Shown one piece after another: positions 17,452 to 25,752 of a DNA stretch of 64,000 bases; within the stretch, counting starts at the first letter, position 1; each line of letters starts with the position of its first letter. The notes below the pieces were generated by a model that saw only the letters and a program-made list of their open reading frames with translations, did not search any database and had not been told where the DNA came from. The stretch comes from Rhizobium tumorigenes (GTDB lineage: Bacteria > Pseudomonadota > Alphaproteobacteria > Rhizobiales > Rhizobiaceae), in contig NZ_CP117258.1 of assembly GCF_003240565.2 (NCBI RefSeq), positions 310,001 through 374,000 of the forward strand, in the 5' to 3' direction. The translations under genes and the position numbers were made by a program.

Positions 17452-17970
17452 ATGAAGAAAGCATTCATCCTCGCCATGGCGGGCAGCCTTGCCCTGTGCT
17501 CCACAGCCTCGGCCACTAGCCCGCACCATCATCGCAAGCACCCGGCAAAGCAGGTTGTAACGCAACCGAAGGAACGTCTCGGCACCCTCTCCTGCGAAGT
17601 GGCAGGCGGCATCGGCTTGCTGATCGGCTCGAGCAAGGCAGTCACCTGCCAGTTCAAGCAGCGCACCGGCGAGGTCGAGCGCTACACCGGGACGATCGGC
17701 AAGCTCGGTCTCGATGTCGGCATCACCGGCAAGTCCTACCTCAGCTGGATTGTCGTCAATACGGCACCGACGAGCGTCGGACAGGGTAGCCTCGCCGGCA
17801 CCTATGTCGGAGCTTCGGCAAGTGCTTCAGTCGGCCTTGGTCTCGGCGCCAATGCACTGGTCGGCGGCAACTCCAAGAACTTCGGCCTGCAGCCCCTCAG
17901 TGCGGAAGTCGGAACCGGCCTGAACGTCGCCGCCGGCGTCTCGCGACTGCAGCTGCGCCCTGCAAGATAG
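17452..17970 (+). CDS. DUF992-family exported protein
   Basis: This 172-residue protein has a clear signal peptide (MKKAFILAMAGSLALCSTASA|TS) followed by a histidine-rich stretch (PHHHRKH). The rest matches the DUF992 pattern: LGTLSCEVAGGIGLLIGSSK, CQFKQRTGEVERYTG, then a glycine/alanine-rich C-terminal half. The family is largely confined to alphaproteobacteria and has no known function. The HHH cluster after the signal peptide could bind metal but is short. A terminator follows directly. Confidence 0.88.
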   Translation: MKKAFILAMAGSLALCSTASATSPHHHRKHPAKQVVTQPKERLGTLSCEVAGGIGLLIGSSKAVTCQFKQRTGEVERYTGTIGKLGLDVGITGKSYLSWIVVNTAPTSVGQGSLAGTYVGASASASVGLGLGANALVGGNSKNFGLQPLSAEVGTGLNVAAGVSRLQLRPAR

Positions 17971-17994
17971 GGCCCCCTTGCCTTCACCAAATCC

Positions 17995-18022
17995 GAAAAC
18001 AGGGCCTCGCGGCCCTGTTTTC
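17995..18022 (+). terminator. Rho-independent terminator after DUF992 gene
   Basis: The 12-bp arms GAAAACAGGGCC and GGCCCTGTTTTC enclose a TCGC tetraloop. The A and T tracts in the arms give termination potential in both directions, and it lies 24 nt after the DUF992 stop. Confidence 0.85.
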
Positions 18023-18173
18023 CAATTCGATCATGTCACAGGTCCTCGCAACCGGCGCGATTTTGACCGTCGTCGGATTTTCCCCGCCGTACGAACGGCT
18101 TAACCCGCCGCAGGAAATTTAGGCGAGCCGTGCAAATTCCCGACCTCCGCTTTGAGCGTGGCAGTTGTCGTGG

Positions 18174-19889
18174 TCACTCAAAAGCGGTGAGCGGGTCGGG
18201 GCAAATTACAGGCGATGTTGTGCTGAGATCGGTCACAAAACTCGCGTCAATCTTGTAGAGCCGGGCAAAGGGTTTGTCGCCTATCAACTTCAGGCCGCCT
18301 GGAAGTGCATATCCCACATATTTGTCCGGCTGGTCTGCGTTCATGATAAGAACATAGTCAAAACGCTGTCGCCAATTAGACAGATACGGCGCCAGGACGG
18401 ATTCTCTTTCGAGCCAAGAAGGGCAACTCAGTACGCCGGTCGATGATAAATTACCTTCTGGCACCGCAATGGAAGACCATGGCGGCAACACCATAAGAGG
18501 CTGCTTGCCGCGTGCTGTGAAGACTGCAGGAACAAAGGATTGTGCGAAGGGTATCGCCAATGTCGGGAGGTGCCGGAAGGTGTCTTCGCCCCAGGCATAG
18601 TGTCTCTGCCATGCGCCCAGGGGATCGGTGAGCACAAGATGAGCGAGAGGTAGAATGGCCGACCCCGGTGGGACTGATTCCAATACCGATATGACGTCGT
18701 TGGCGTCGTTTTCGCCTTGCCACCAATTGTAGCCTATCCATGCGGTGCGCCCGAAGACAACGAGGGTCAAGGCGAGCATTATGACACGTGCCTCGTGTCG
18801 CGCCAGTTTTGGCAGCGGACAGAACATCACCATGCCAGTGAGAGCGGCCATTATGGGAAAGCGCCAGCTTATCCAGCCGGTCCCCATCATGCTGCGGGGG
18901 GAAAGGCAGGCGATGATGGTGAGACCGAGTGCTGCTATCGCGAGCCCCATGTGCATCCTGAACCTGCCGGTGCGGGCAGCGTTCGTGCAGACCAGGACTA
19001 CAGGGTTAAGCAGCATCACATCGACCACGGAGACATAAGTCCAAATCGCCGAGAACAGGTTCATCATCTGCCGGGTCGGCGTGGCGTTCCACATCGTCTC
19101 CAATCCCAGCGCCTTCCCAGGTAAGACCGGCGACCGCAGAAACAACAGAACCGGGAAAATCGTGCAAGCCAGGAAGGCAAGCGCTATCCGAATGGCCAAT
19201 CTGCTCCAATTGGCCAATGAACGGCGCAGGTCTAGCCGGGGAGAGACTTCGAGGCCGCAGATCAGCGCAAGGTAGAACCCCAGTGAGAATAGATGCATTA
19301 TCGTCAAAAGCAGGGAAGCCAGAAGCCGCCAGACGAATAACGCCCGTCTGTTCCTGACCTGTAAATGCAGATCGACCGATGCAAACAGCAATGCTAAGCC
19401 GAGGCCGATCTGGAAGTTGATGAAGCCGCCGATAAGCGTCGCGCACCATGCAAGGTAGAGCATTGCGATCTGCCAATAGTAAGATCCGCCGAACACCGTA
19501 CGATGCAGTATTATGGCGCCTATTGGCGGGAGCACGACCGCTGCAAAGAGAATAGCGCGTGCCAGCACGTTGACACCGATCAGCGGTCCAAGATAGCGGG
19601 CCATAAGATCTATGCCGAGATTTGTGAAGGTGCCGTGCCAGTCGAGCGCATAGATTTGCGCGAGATGGACTTCCGTAATGCCGCCTGCGATCAGCCACAT
19701 GCGTGTATAGTGGTTCGCATAATCGAGGAGCGGCGGAAACTTGAACGCCGTCACCATCAGTCCCACGATGCCGAGGAAGACGAAAATCGGGGTGTTAGTG
19801 TTCTGCAGGACCGAAACCGCGGTTCCTTTCGGTGCGGTTTCGCACTGTGCATCTGTGGGCATATCAACGACGAGGTCGACGGGCCTCAT
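18174..19889 (-). CDS. Polytopic membrane protein paired with a GT2 glycosyltransferase
   Basis: This 571-residue protein has about ten to twelve helices in the first 420 residues (for example GIVGLMVTAFKFPPLLDYAN, FINFQIGLGLALLFASVDLH) and a soluble, probably periplasmic C-terminal portion of some 150 residues. The general shape is that of GT-C or Gtr-type polytopic glycosyltransferases, but I do not recognise a specific family. The start is the ATG at 19889, which overlaps the upstream glycosyltransferase stop by 4 nt. The likely role is transfer of a lipid-linked sugar made by that partner onto a periplasmic acceptor. Confidence 0.75.
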   Translation of the reverse strand: MRPVDLVVDMPTDAQCETAPKGTAVSVLQNTNTPIFVFLGIVGLMVTAFKFPPLLDYANHYTRMWLIAGGITEVHLAQIYALDWHGTFTNLGIDLMARYLGPLIGVNVLARAILFAAVVLPPIGAIILHRTVFGGSYYWQIAMLYLAWCATLIGGFINFQIGLGLALLFASVDLHLQVRNRRALFVWRLLASLLLTIMHLFSLGFYLALICGLEVSPRLDLRRSLANWSRLAIRIALAFLACTIFPVLLFLRSPVLPGKALGLETMWNATPTRQMMNLFSAIWTYVSVVDVMLLNPVVLVCTNAARTGRFRMHMGLAIAALGLTIIACLSPRSMMGTGWISWRFPIMAALTGMVMFCPLPKLARHEARVIMLALTLVVFGRTAWIGYNWWQGENDANDVISVLESVPPGSAILPLAHLVLTDPLGAWQRHYAWGEDTFRHLPTLAIPFAQSFVPAVFTARGKQPLMVLPPWSSIAVPEGNLSSTGVLSCPSWLERESVLAPYLSNWRQRFDYVLIMNADQPDKYVGYALPGGLKLIGDKPFARLYKIDASFVTDLSTTSPVICPDPLTAFE

Positions 19890-20953
19890 CGGACGGCCCT
19901 TGCCCTTGCATTCTCCGGCTGTTCGCCTCCATCCTGCAAGGCTGACGCGATTGCCCTGCGCTTTCCTGCGGCGTCTAAATCTGAGAAATCGCTGGTTAAC
20001 GTCAGATCTCGTCCATTTTGCAGCAGGCTCTCGATCATGAACATCGGCCGTCGTTTGCTTTCCTGCACCAATCGCCCCAGATATTCGCCAATAATTCCGA
20101 TGCATATCAATTGGATGGCGCTGAAGGCGGTGACGGCACACATGATACTGGACCAGCCAACGATCGTGTCACCAGAGAGCCACCGTGCGATCGAAAAGAT
20201 GAGCAGCAAAAATGCAATGCCCGCAGTCGCAAGCCCGAGGATAGTACTGACACGCAGCGGAGTTGTCGAAAAACTCGTAACGGCGTCCAACGCAAAGCCA
20301 ATCATTTTGCGCAGAGGATATTTGGTTTCGCCAGCAAAACGTGCGTCGCGTTCGTAGGGCAAGGCAACTTGTCGCCCGCCGATCCAGCTGACCATGCCTC
20401 GTATGAACCGATCACGCTCCGGCATAGCCAGCAGGATGTCGACAACCCGGCGGCGCATCAGCCGGAAGTCGCCCGTGTCGCGCGGTATCGTGACAGATGC
20501 CAGCCGGGAAAGAAGACGGTAAAAAAGCGAAGCCGAGGCACGCTTGAACCACGTTTCGCCCTGACGGTGACAACGCTGGCCGTAGACCACATCGGCGCCA
20601 CGATCCATGATCGGCATCATCATCAACAATAGTTCCGGTGGATCCTGCAGGTCCGCATCGATCAAGAGGATACGCTCGCCGCGGCATGCAGCGAGCCCAG
20701 CGGTAGCCGCCAGCTGGTGGCCATGATTACGCATCAGGCGTACCCCAAGGATCTGGGGCACGTGTGCTGTCATTGCAGCAATTATATTCCAAGTTTCGTC
20801 GCTTGAGCCGTCATCGACCAAAACAATCTCGAAATCCTCACCGGCTACCGATCGAGCAGCCGCGACGCAGCGACGGCAGAATTCCGATATCCCCTCCTGC
20901 TCGTTGTAGCAGGGCGCAACGATTGAGAGGATGAGTGGTGAAATATTTGTCAT
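19886..20953 (-). CDS. GT2 glycosyltransferase, polyprenyl-phosphate glycosyltransferase type (GtrB/DPM1-like)
   Basis: The 355-residue protein has the GT2 core: LSIVAPCYNEQEGISEFCRR, IVLVDDGSSDETW, LLIDADLQDPPELL (DxD-type motif), and VYGQRCHRQGETWFKR. Two C-terminal helices (about residues 235-300) and a cytoplasmic tail follow. This is the layout of enzymes that load a sugar from a nucleotide donor onto undecaprenyl phosphate. The tail beyond the helices is longer than in typical GtrB. It forms a two-gene operon with the downstream polytopic protein; no GtrA-type flippase gene is next to it. Confidence 0.9.
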   Translation of the reverse strand: MTNISPLILSIVAPCYNEQEGISEFCRRCVAAARSVAGEDFEIVLVDDGSSDETWNIIAAMTAHVPQILGVRLMRNHGHQLAATAGLAACRGERILLIDADLQDPPELLLMMMPIMDRGADVVYGQRCHRQGETWFKRASASLFYRLLSRLASVTIPRDTGDFRLMRRRVVDILLAMPERDRFIRGMVSWIGGRQVALPYERDARFAGETKYPLRKMIGFALDAVTSFSTTPLRVSTILGLATAGIAFLLLIFSIARWLSGDTIVGWSSIMCAVTAFSAIQLICIGIIGEYLGRLVQESKRRPMFMIESLLQNGRDLTLTSDFSDLDAAGKRRAIASALQDGGEQPENARARAVR

Positions 20954-21121
20954 ATGCGCTCGTCAATGTTCAGCGCGTAGCTCAACCTTCAAAGATCAAG
21001 ATTTTCTTGCAACGCAGCAGAAATGCTCGATCACGGCTACCGCTATCCTTCGACATTCGGATGTTGCGCAGAGTATTGGCCGTGAGGGCCCCACACACAC
21101 ATTTGCCACGCCTCCCGAGGC

Positions 21122-21886
21122 CTAGGCGAGCAGGTACTGGATGTGGCAACGGCCGTGGATCGCGGACTTTTCTACGTGGGCTTTTACTCCGAAGACGGTG
21201 CCGATGAGGTGTTCGGTGAGGACGTCTTCAGGTGATCCGGCGGCGACGACCTTGCCGTCTTGCAAGACCACAAGGCTGTCGCAGAACATGGCCGCAAGAT
21301 TGAGGTCGTGAAGGGCGACGATGCAGGTGATATCGAGTTTGGCAACAAGCGACAGGATATCCAGCTGGTGCTGGATATCGAGATGGTTTGTCGGCTCGTC
21401 GAGTAGCAGCTCGGTCGGAGCCTGCGCCAGCGCCCGGGCAATGTGCACCCGCTGACGCTCGCCGCCCGACAGCGTCTGCCATAGTTGGGCTGCCCGGGTC
21501 TGCATGTCGACGCGAGCGAGCGCGATCTCGACGGCGGCATCGTCGTCGCTGTTCCAGGTGGAGAGCAGCCCTCGATGCGGCGTGCGGCCGAGGCGGACGA
21601 CGTCTGCCACGGTCAACGGCGTGTCCGTCGTCGATTGCTGCTCGACGAAGCCAATGCGGCGCGAGATTTCGCCCCGCGACAAGCCAGCCACATCCTGTTC
21701 TCCGAGACGTATGATGCCGCTGCGGACTTTCCGCAACCGGCAGATCAGGCGCAGCAGGCTGGATTTCCCCGATCCGTTTGGCCCGAGCAGGCCGAGAACC
21801 TTGCCTTGCTCGATCGCCAGGCTGATGCCGTCGACGATGAGCGTGTTGCCGGCTGCATAGGTGACGTCGTCGACGGATATGCTCAT
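21122..21886 (-). CDS. ABC importer ATP-binding protein (FecE/BtuD-like)
   Basis: This 254-residue ATPase has Walker A GPNGSGKSS, Q-loop FVEQQSTTDTPLTV, signature LSGGERQRVHIARA, Walker B LLLDEPTNHLD and H-loop ALHDLN, all canonical for iron-siderophore/cobalamin importers. It is the third gene of a cobalamin-riboswitch-controlled operon and overlaps the permease stop by 4 nt (start ATG at 21886). The same frame is open further upstream, but only as an overlap with the permease gene. Confidence 0.92.
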   Translation of the reverse strand: MSISVDDVTYAAGNTLIVDGISLAIEQGKVLGLLGPNGSGKSSLLRLICRLRKVRSGIIRLGEQDVAGLSRGEISRRIGFVEQQSTTDTPLTVADVVRLGRTPHRGLLSTWNSDDDAAVEIALARVDMQTRAAQLWQTLSGGERQRVHIARALAQAPTELLLDEPTNHLDIQHQLDILSLVAKLDITCIVALHDLNLAAMFCDSLVVLQDGKVVAAGSPEDVLTEHLIGTVFGVKAHVEKSAIHGRCHIQYLLA

Positions 21887-22926
21887 GGGGTCCTCCGGAC
21901 ACGATAGAGGATGACGGCAAAAGCGGGCGCTCCGAAGAGAGCCGTGACAACGCCTATCGGCAGGATTTGCTGGGGGATGATGATGCGGGAGGCGATATCG
22001 GCTCCGACCATGAAGATCGCACCGCCAAGGGCGGTCGCCGGCAGCAGGCGCCCGTGCGACGGCCCGACCAGGAAGCGCGCGGCGTGCGGAATGACAAGCC
22101 CGACGAAGCCGATCGAGCCGACCATGCTGACGACGCTCGCCGTCATGACGGCGGTCGTGCCAAGGAGCACGACCTGCACGCGGCGCACCGGGATGCCGAG
22201 GGAGGTCGCCGCGTCGGCGCCGAAGACGAAGGCGTCGAGCGCCCTGACATGGCAGAGGCAGACGATGAAGCCCGCCAAGGTCACGGGTGCGGAGAGATAG
22301 ACGTCCGGCCAGCGCACGCCGCTCATCGAACCGAGCAGCCAGAACAACACGCCGCGCGCCTGCTCGGCATTGGCAGACGTCGTGACGATGTAGGAAGTCA
22401 GGGCATTGAACAACTGCGATCCGGCAACGCCGCAGAGAATGATCCGCTCGCCCGACCCGCCTGCTCCTGAGGCCAGAATGCCCACCAGCGCAAAGGCGAC
22501 GACGGCACCGATGAATGCGCCGCCGGACAGGCCGAGAACGTTTGCGCCGAGCCCGAGGATCGTGATGCAAACGGCCCCTGTCGAGGCGCCTGCCGAAATG
22601 CCAAGCACATAGGGTTCGGCCAGCGGGTTGCGCAGCAGGGCCTGAAGCACGGCGCCGCAGAGCGCCAGCGAGGCTCCGGCACTGGCTGCAACCAGTGCCC
22701 GGCTGAGACGGTAATCCCAGACGATGCCCTGGTGAATACGGTCGATTGCAAATCCCGTGCCGAAGATGCGGTTCGACACAGCCTCTGCCGTCGTCTGCAA
22801 CGGGATGGAGATCTCCCCTACGGAAACTGCAAGGCTGATCGAAAATCCGAGGAGGAAGATGGCGGCAATGGCGAGCGCCGGAAGCGCCCACCATCTGCGC
22901 CGTGTTACGACTGCGCTGTTGCTCAC
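21883..22926 (-). CDS. ABC importer permease (FecCD/BtuC family)
   Basis: This 347-residue, roughly ten-helix permease has the family hallmarks DYRLSRALVAASAGASLALC, GAVLQALLRNPLAEPYVLG and GFVGLVIPHAARFLVGPSHG. The start is a GTG at 22926 within a GTGA overlap with the binding-protein stop. It should form a homodimeric pore with the ATPase encoded next. Given the riboswitch, its cargo is probably a corrinoid or cobalt-containing complex and not iron. Confidence 0.92.
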   Translation of the reverse strand: MSNSAVVTRRRWWALPALAIAAIFLLGFSISLAVSVGEISIPLQTTAEAVSNRIFGTGFAIDRIHQGIVWDYRLSRALVAASAGASLALCGAVLQALLRNPLAEPYVLGISAGASTGAVCITILGLGANVLGLSGGAFIGAVVAFALVGILASGAGGSGERIILCGVAGSQLFNALTSYIVTTSANAEQARGVLFWLLGSMSGVRWPDVYLSAPVTLAGFIVCLCHVRALDAFVFGADAATSLGIPVRRVQVVLLGTTAVMTASVVSMVGSIGFVGLVIPHAARFLVGPSHGRLLPATALGGAIFMVGADIASRIIIPQQILPIGVVTALFGAPAFAVILYRVRRTP

Positions 22927-23939
22927 CGGGTCAGACCGAAGGACCTGATGCCATTTGCAAGAACCTCGATGCCGTCGATCGTCCGGATCGTCGGGTTCAT
23001 TGACTGCGCATCCATCATCACAAATCGTTTGTTCCTGACGGCGTCCATTTCGCTGGTGACGGGATCGTTCTGCAGGAAGTCCAGCTTCACCTTGGGATCG
23101 TCTGCCGCATAGCGGCGGCGATCCATGGTGGCGATGACGATGACGGCCGGGTTCGCCTGGGATATCGTTTCCCAGCCGACAAGCGGCCATTCCTCCTCTG
23201 TCGTCACGACGTTGCGCGCATCGAGGGCCTTCATCATATAGGCTGGAGCACCGTTCTTGCCGGCTATGAAGGCATCGCCGCGCACCTCCTTGCTCGAGAA
23301 CCAGAAGACGATCGGCAGGTGCTTGGCGGCAGCCCCTTCAACGGATGCCACAGCGGTGGCCTCGCGTTTCCTGAGGTCGGCGATCAGGGCATCGCCGCGG
23401 TCCTTGATATCGAACACTTCGGAGAGTTGGGCGATCTCCTGATAGACCAGATCCATGCTGAACATCTGCTTGCGGACCCCGTCTCCGCCGTCGGCATTGA
23501 CTTTGGCGACACAATCGGCTGGTGAAATATAGGTGTTTATGCCGAGGTCGGAGAATTGCTCCCGCTTTCCGACGGAACCCTGCGGTCCGACATGCCACTC
23601 GAATTCCGCAGCCACCAGGTCGGGTTGGCGTCCGACGACGGATTCGAAGCTCGGATCGTTGTCGGCCAGCCTTTTGATCTTACTGTTGGCCTCCGCATAT
23701 TGCGGAAGCACGGGGCCTACCCAAACGGCCGTGCCGACGATCTTGTCGGCAAGGCCGAGAGACAGGAGAACTTCGGTCATCCCCTGGCCGATGGATACTA
23801 TCTTCGAAGGCGGCTTGGTGAAGGTCTCCTGCTGGCCGCAGTTGGTTATCGAAAGTGGATAGGTCGTCGCCGCAAATGCGGGGGCGGCCATGCCGAGAAG
23901 CCCGCAGGCAAGCGTAATGCTGGACAGAAACTGACGCAT
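22923..23939 (-). CDS. Periplasmic substrate-binding protein (BtuF/FecB-like), probable corrinoid/cobalt importer
   Basis: This 338-residue protein has a signal peptide (MRQFLSSITLACGLL, cleavage near APAFA|AT) and the TroA/BtuF-like fold: PPSKIVSIGQGMTEVLLSLG and LVAAEFEW. It is the first gene of a binding-protein, permease, ATPase operon preceded by a cobalamin riboswitch on the same strand. Sequence family alone would suggest ferric siderophore binding. The leader argues for cobalamin, cobinamide or a related ligand. The leader from the riboswitch to this start is about 195 nt. Confidence 0.87.
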   Translation of the reverse strand: MRQFLSSITLACGLLGMAAPAFAATTYPLSITNCGQQETFTKPPSKIVSIGQGMTEVLLSLGLADKIVGTAVWVGPVLPQYAEANSKIKRLADNDPSFESVVGRQPDLVAAEFEWHVGPQGSVGKREQFSDLGINTYISPADCVAKVNADGGDGVRKQMFSMDLVYQEIAQLSEVFDIKDRGDALIADLRKREATAVASVEGAAAKHLPIVFWFSSKEVRGDAFIAGKNGAPAYMMKALDARNVVTTEEEWPLVGWETISQANPAVIVIATMDRRRYAADDPKVKLDFLQNDPVTSEMDAVRNKRFVMMDAQSMNPTIRTIDGIEVLANGIRSFGLTR

Positions 23940-24134
23940 GAAAAATATCTCGATTTTATGGGACGGCGAGCGCCCTGGTGCCGCAGGCATGCGGCAGCGA
24001 GGCAAGCTGAGATCAAAGCGTCAGCTGTCGGAAGCCCAATCGAGCCGGAGATGCGCCAGGCTATAGCGAAAATTCAGGTGAGACATATCTTTTCCTTTCC
24101 GGGCATCCCCGCCCGGGTTGATGGGATAGCGCTT

Positions 24135-24333
24135 GACGGCAGGTCTCCTGACTTGCGGATATGCGCCGATCATCTGTCTTCCCGCGAAACTTTCGCAGTG
24201 ACATGGCCCTGAGGCCCTGGGATGAGCAGCAATCCGCTTACAGTTGCGGGGGCAGTCACGGTCTTGGTCCCATTCGGGTGGCCCTCACCGTGTTCCCTAT
24301 TAATCCCCTTGGAGTCATCCTAAGGGAACCGTC
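24135..24333 (-). promoter_or_regulatory. Cobalamin (adenosylcobalamin) riboswitch
   Basis: On the minus strand the hallmark core GCCCCCGCAACTGTAAGC is present, followed by the AGTCAGGAGACCTGCC element that closes the structure. A GGGAA-CACGGTG segment precedes the core. Closing helix P1 can be drawn between GACGG (24329-24333) and CCGTC (24135-24139). The order and spacing match the B12-box aptamer that represses cobalamin transport and synthesis genes when adenosylcobalamin is abundant. It precedes the three-gene importer ending at 21122. Confidence 0.95.
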
Positions 24334-24423
24334 GATTGCATCTATGACAGGCCTGCAACGGCGGTCAAGGTGGGCGGCTCTCGCAAAATTTCGCACAGGT
24401 CGGAAATCCATCATTGCTCTATA

Positions 24424-24444
24424 AAATGTTATAACGTTACATTA
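24424..24444. promoter_or_regulatory. Zur-like dyad upstream of the riboswitch
   Basis: The 21-bp element starts AAATGTTATA and ends TTACATTA with an ACG centre. It agrees with the classical Zur box at 16 of 20 specified positions by my hand alignment. It lies in an AT-rich patch about 90 nt upstream of the riboswitch (minus direction) and about 155 nt upstream of the phosphodiesterase gene (plus direction). The rest of 24334-24599 holds no other recognised element. Confidence 0.45.
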
Positions 24445-24599
24445 TTGTTAAAATGCAGGCAGTCAAGTGTCTTGTTGCGGTAGCAATCAAACAGGCTGCT
24501 GACGCAAACCTGTTGCAAACGACGTGCAAGGTCTGGAATGTGCGAACCGGAAACATGCCCGACGAAAGGCATTCCGGGCATCGCAGGCAGGAGTAGCGC

Positions 24600-25421
24600 A
24601 TGAGCAAAATTATTATATTCACCGATCTGCACATGGTTCTCGAGGGAGAGACGATCATCGGCCTAGATCCCTATCAGCGCCTTTCGAGAGGGATAGATCA
24701 TGTCAACCTGCATCACCGCGATGCTGAGTTTGCGGTGATGACGGGCGACCTCTCGCACCGCGGCAGTCGCCAATCCTATGCGAGACTGCGCGAACTGCTC
24801 GGCACGCTCGAAATTCCCGTCCACCTGCTGGTTGGCAACCACGACAATCGCGAAAACTTCATTGCGGCCTACCCTGAAAGCCCGCGTGACGAGCACGGCT
24901 TCATCCAGCAGCGGATCGAGACCGAAAAAGGCGTCATGCTTCTGCTCGATACGCTTTCCGGGCCGCCCTATGTCTCGCCGGACGTTCATGCCGGGGTGCT
25001 GTGCGACAATCGGCTTGCCTGGTTGAAGCAGAACCTCGCCGGTGCCGGCGACCGGCCCGTCTACATCTTCATGCATCACCCGCCGCTCGACACCGGGTTT
25101 CCCGGGATGGACAAGATCAAGCTTCGGAACGGCGAGGAGTTTTACGATATCCTTGCCGAATACGGGAATGTCCGTCACATCTTCGCCGGCCATGTTCACC
25201 GCACGATTGGCGGCTCCCATCGCGGTATACCTTTCTCGATATTCAAGAGCCCGGTCCATCAGCAGCCGATGGTATTCGACACGGAGGATACCTCTCTCTC
25301 CGTCGATGAACCGGGCGCCTACGGCATCGTTTTCCTGAAACCGCAGGGATGCCTCGTTCATGTCGAGGATTACGAACTGTCCAACCATTCGATATCGGGC
25401 AGCGACGCGCTCGGTAACTGA
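24600..25421 (+). CDS. Class III metallophosphodiesterase (CpdA/GpdQ-like)
   Basis: This 273-residue cytoplasmic protein carries the complete binuclear-metal motif set: IIIFTDLHM (D..H), AVMTGDLSHRG (GD), LLVGNHDNR (GNHD), IFMHHPPLDTG (H) and FAGHVHR (GHxH). The family cleaves cyclic nucleotides or glycerophosphodiesters. The LHM opening and length resemble rhizobial cAMP phosphodiesterase-like proteins. It lies between the cobalamin-type importer and the siderophore locus, with its own AGGAG site at about 24590. Substrate cannot be decided from sequence. Confidence 0.88.
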   Translation: MSKIIIFTDLHMVLEGETIIGLDPYQRLSRGIDHVNLHHRDAEFAVMTGDLSHRGSRQSYARLRELLGTLEIPVHLLVGNHDNRENFIAAYPESPRDEHGFIQQRIETEKGVMLLLDTLSGPPYVSPDVHAGVLCDNRLAWLKQNLAGAGDRPVYIFMHHPPLDTGFPGMDKIKLRNGEEFYDILAEYGNVRHIFAGHVHRTIGGSHRGIPFSIFKSPVHQQPMVFDTEDTSLSVDEPGAYGIVFLKPQGCLVHVEDYELSNHSISGSDALGN

Positions 25422-25630
25422 GACATATGTCCTGAACCGGGCGCTCTATGGAGGTCCGGACAACGTGCCCTACCGTCGGACTATGCCGCGCCGCCTCGTA
25501 TTCAGGCCACTTCCATGACACCGACGTTGACCGGGAGGTTAACGCCGGTGTTTTTGCATCGCAAATCTCCGGTTGCCGCGCGCCCTCTCGGCAAGACCGG
25601 TGGAAAGATCGGAAAATTTGCCGGCAATAG

Positions 25631-25647
25631 TTGACATCACAAGTCAA
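25631..25647. promoter_or_regulatory. Candidate RirA iron-responsive (IRO) box
   Basis: The sequence TTGACATCACAAGTCAA contains the TGA-N9-TCA pattern of the rhizobial IRO box and is a 5-7-5 inverted repeat. It lies 106 nt upstream of the TonB-receptor start, within a 331-nt intergenic region (25422-25752). The embedded TTGACA could also be a -35 hexamer. Confidence 0.6.
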
Positions 25648-25752
25648 CAAACAATACAGGAGTTAAATAGTCAACTTATTGATCATCGTCGTTGGTCGGT
25701 ATTCCGCAGACTTTTCAGGTATTTGATAGATTTATTGCAGGGGGCTGCCGTG

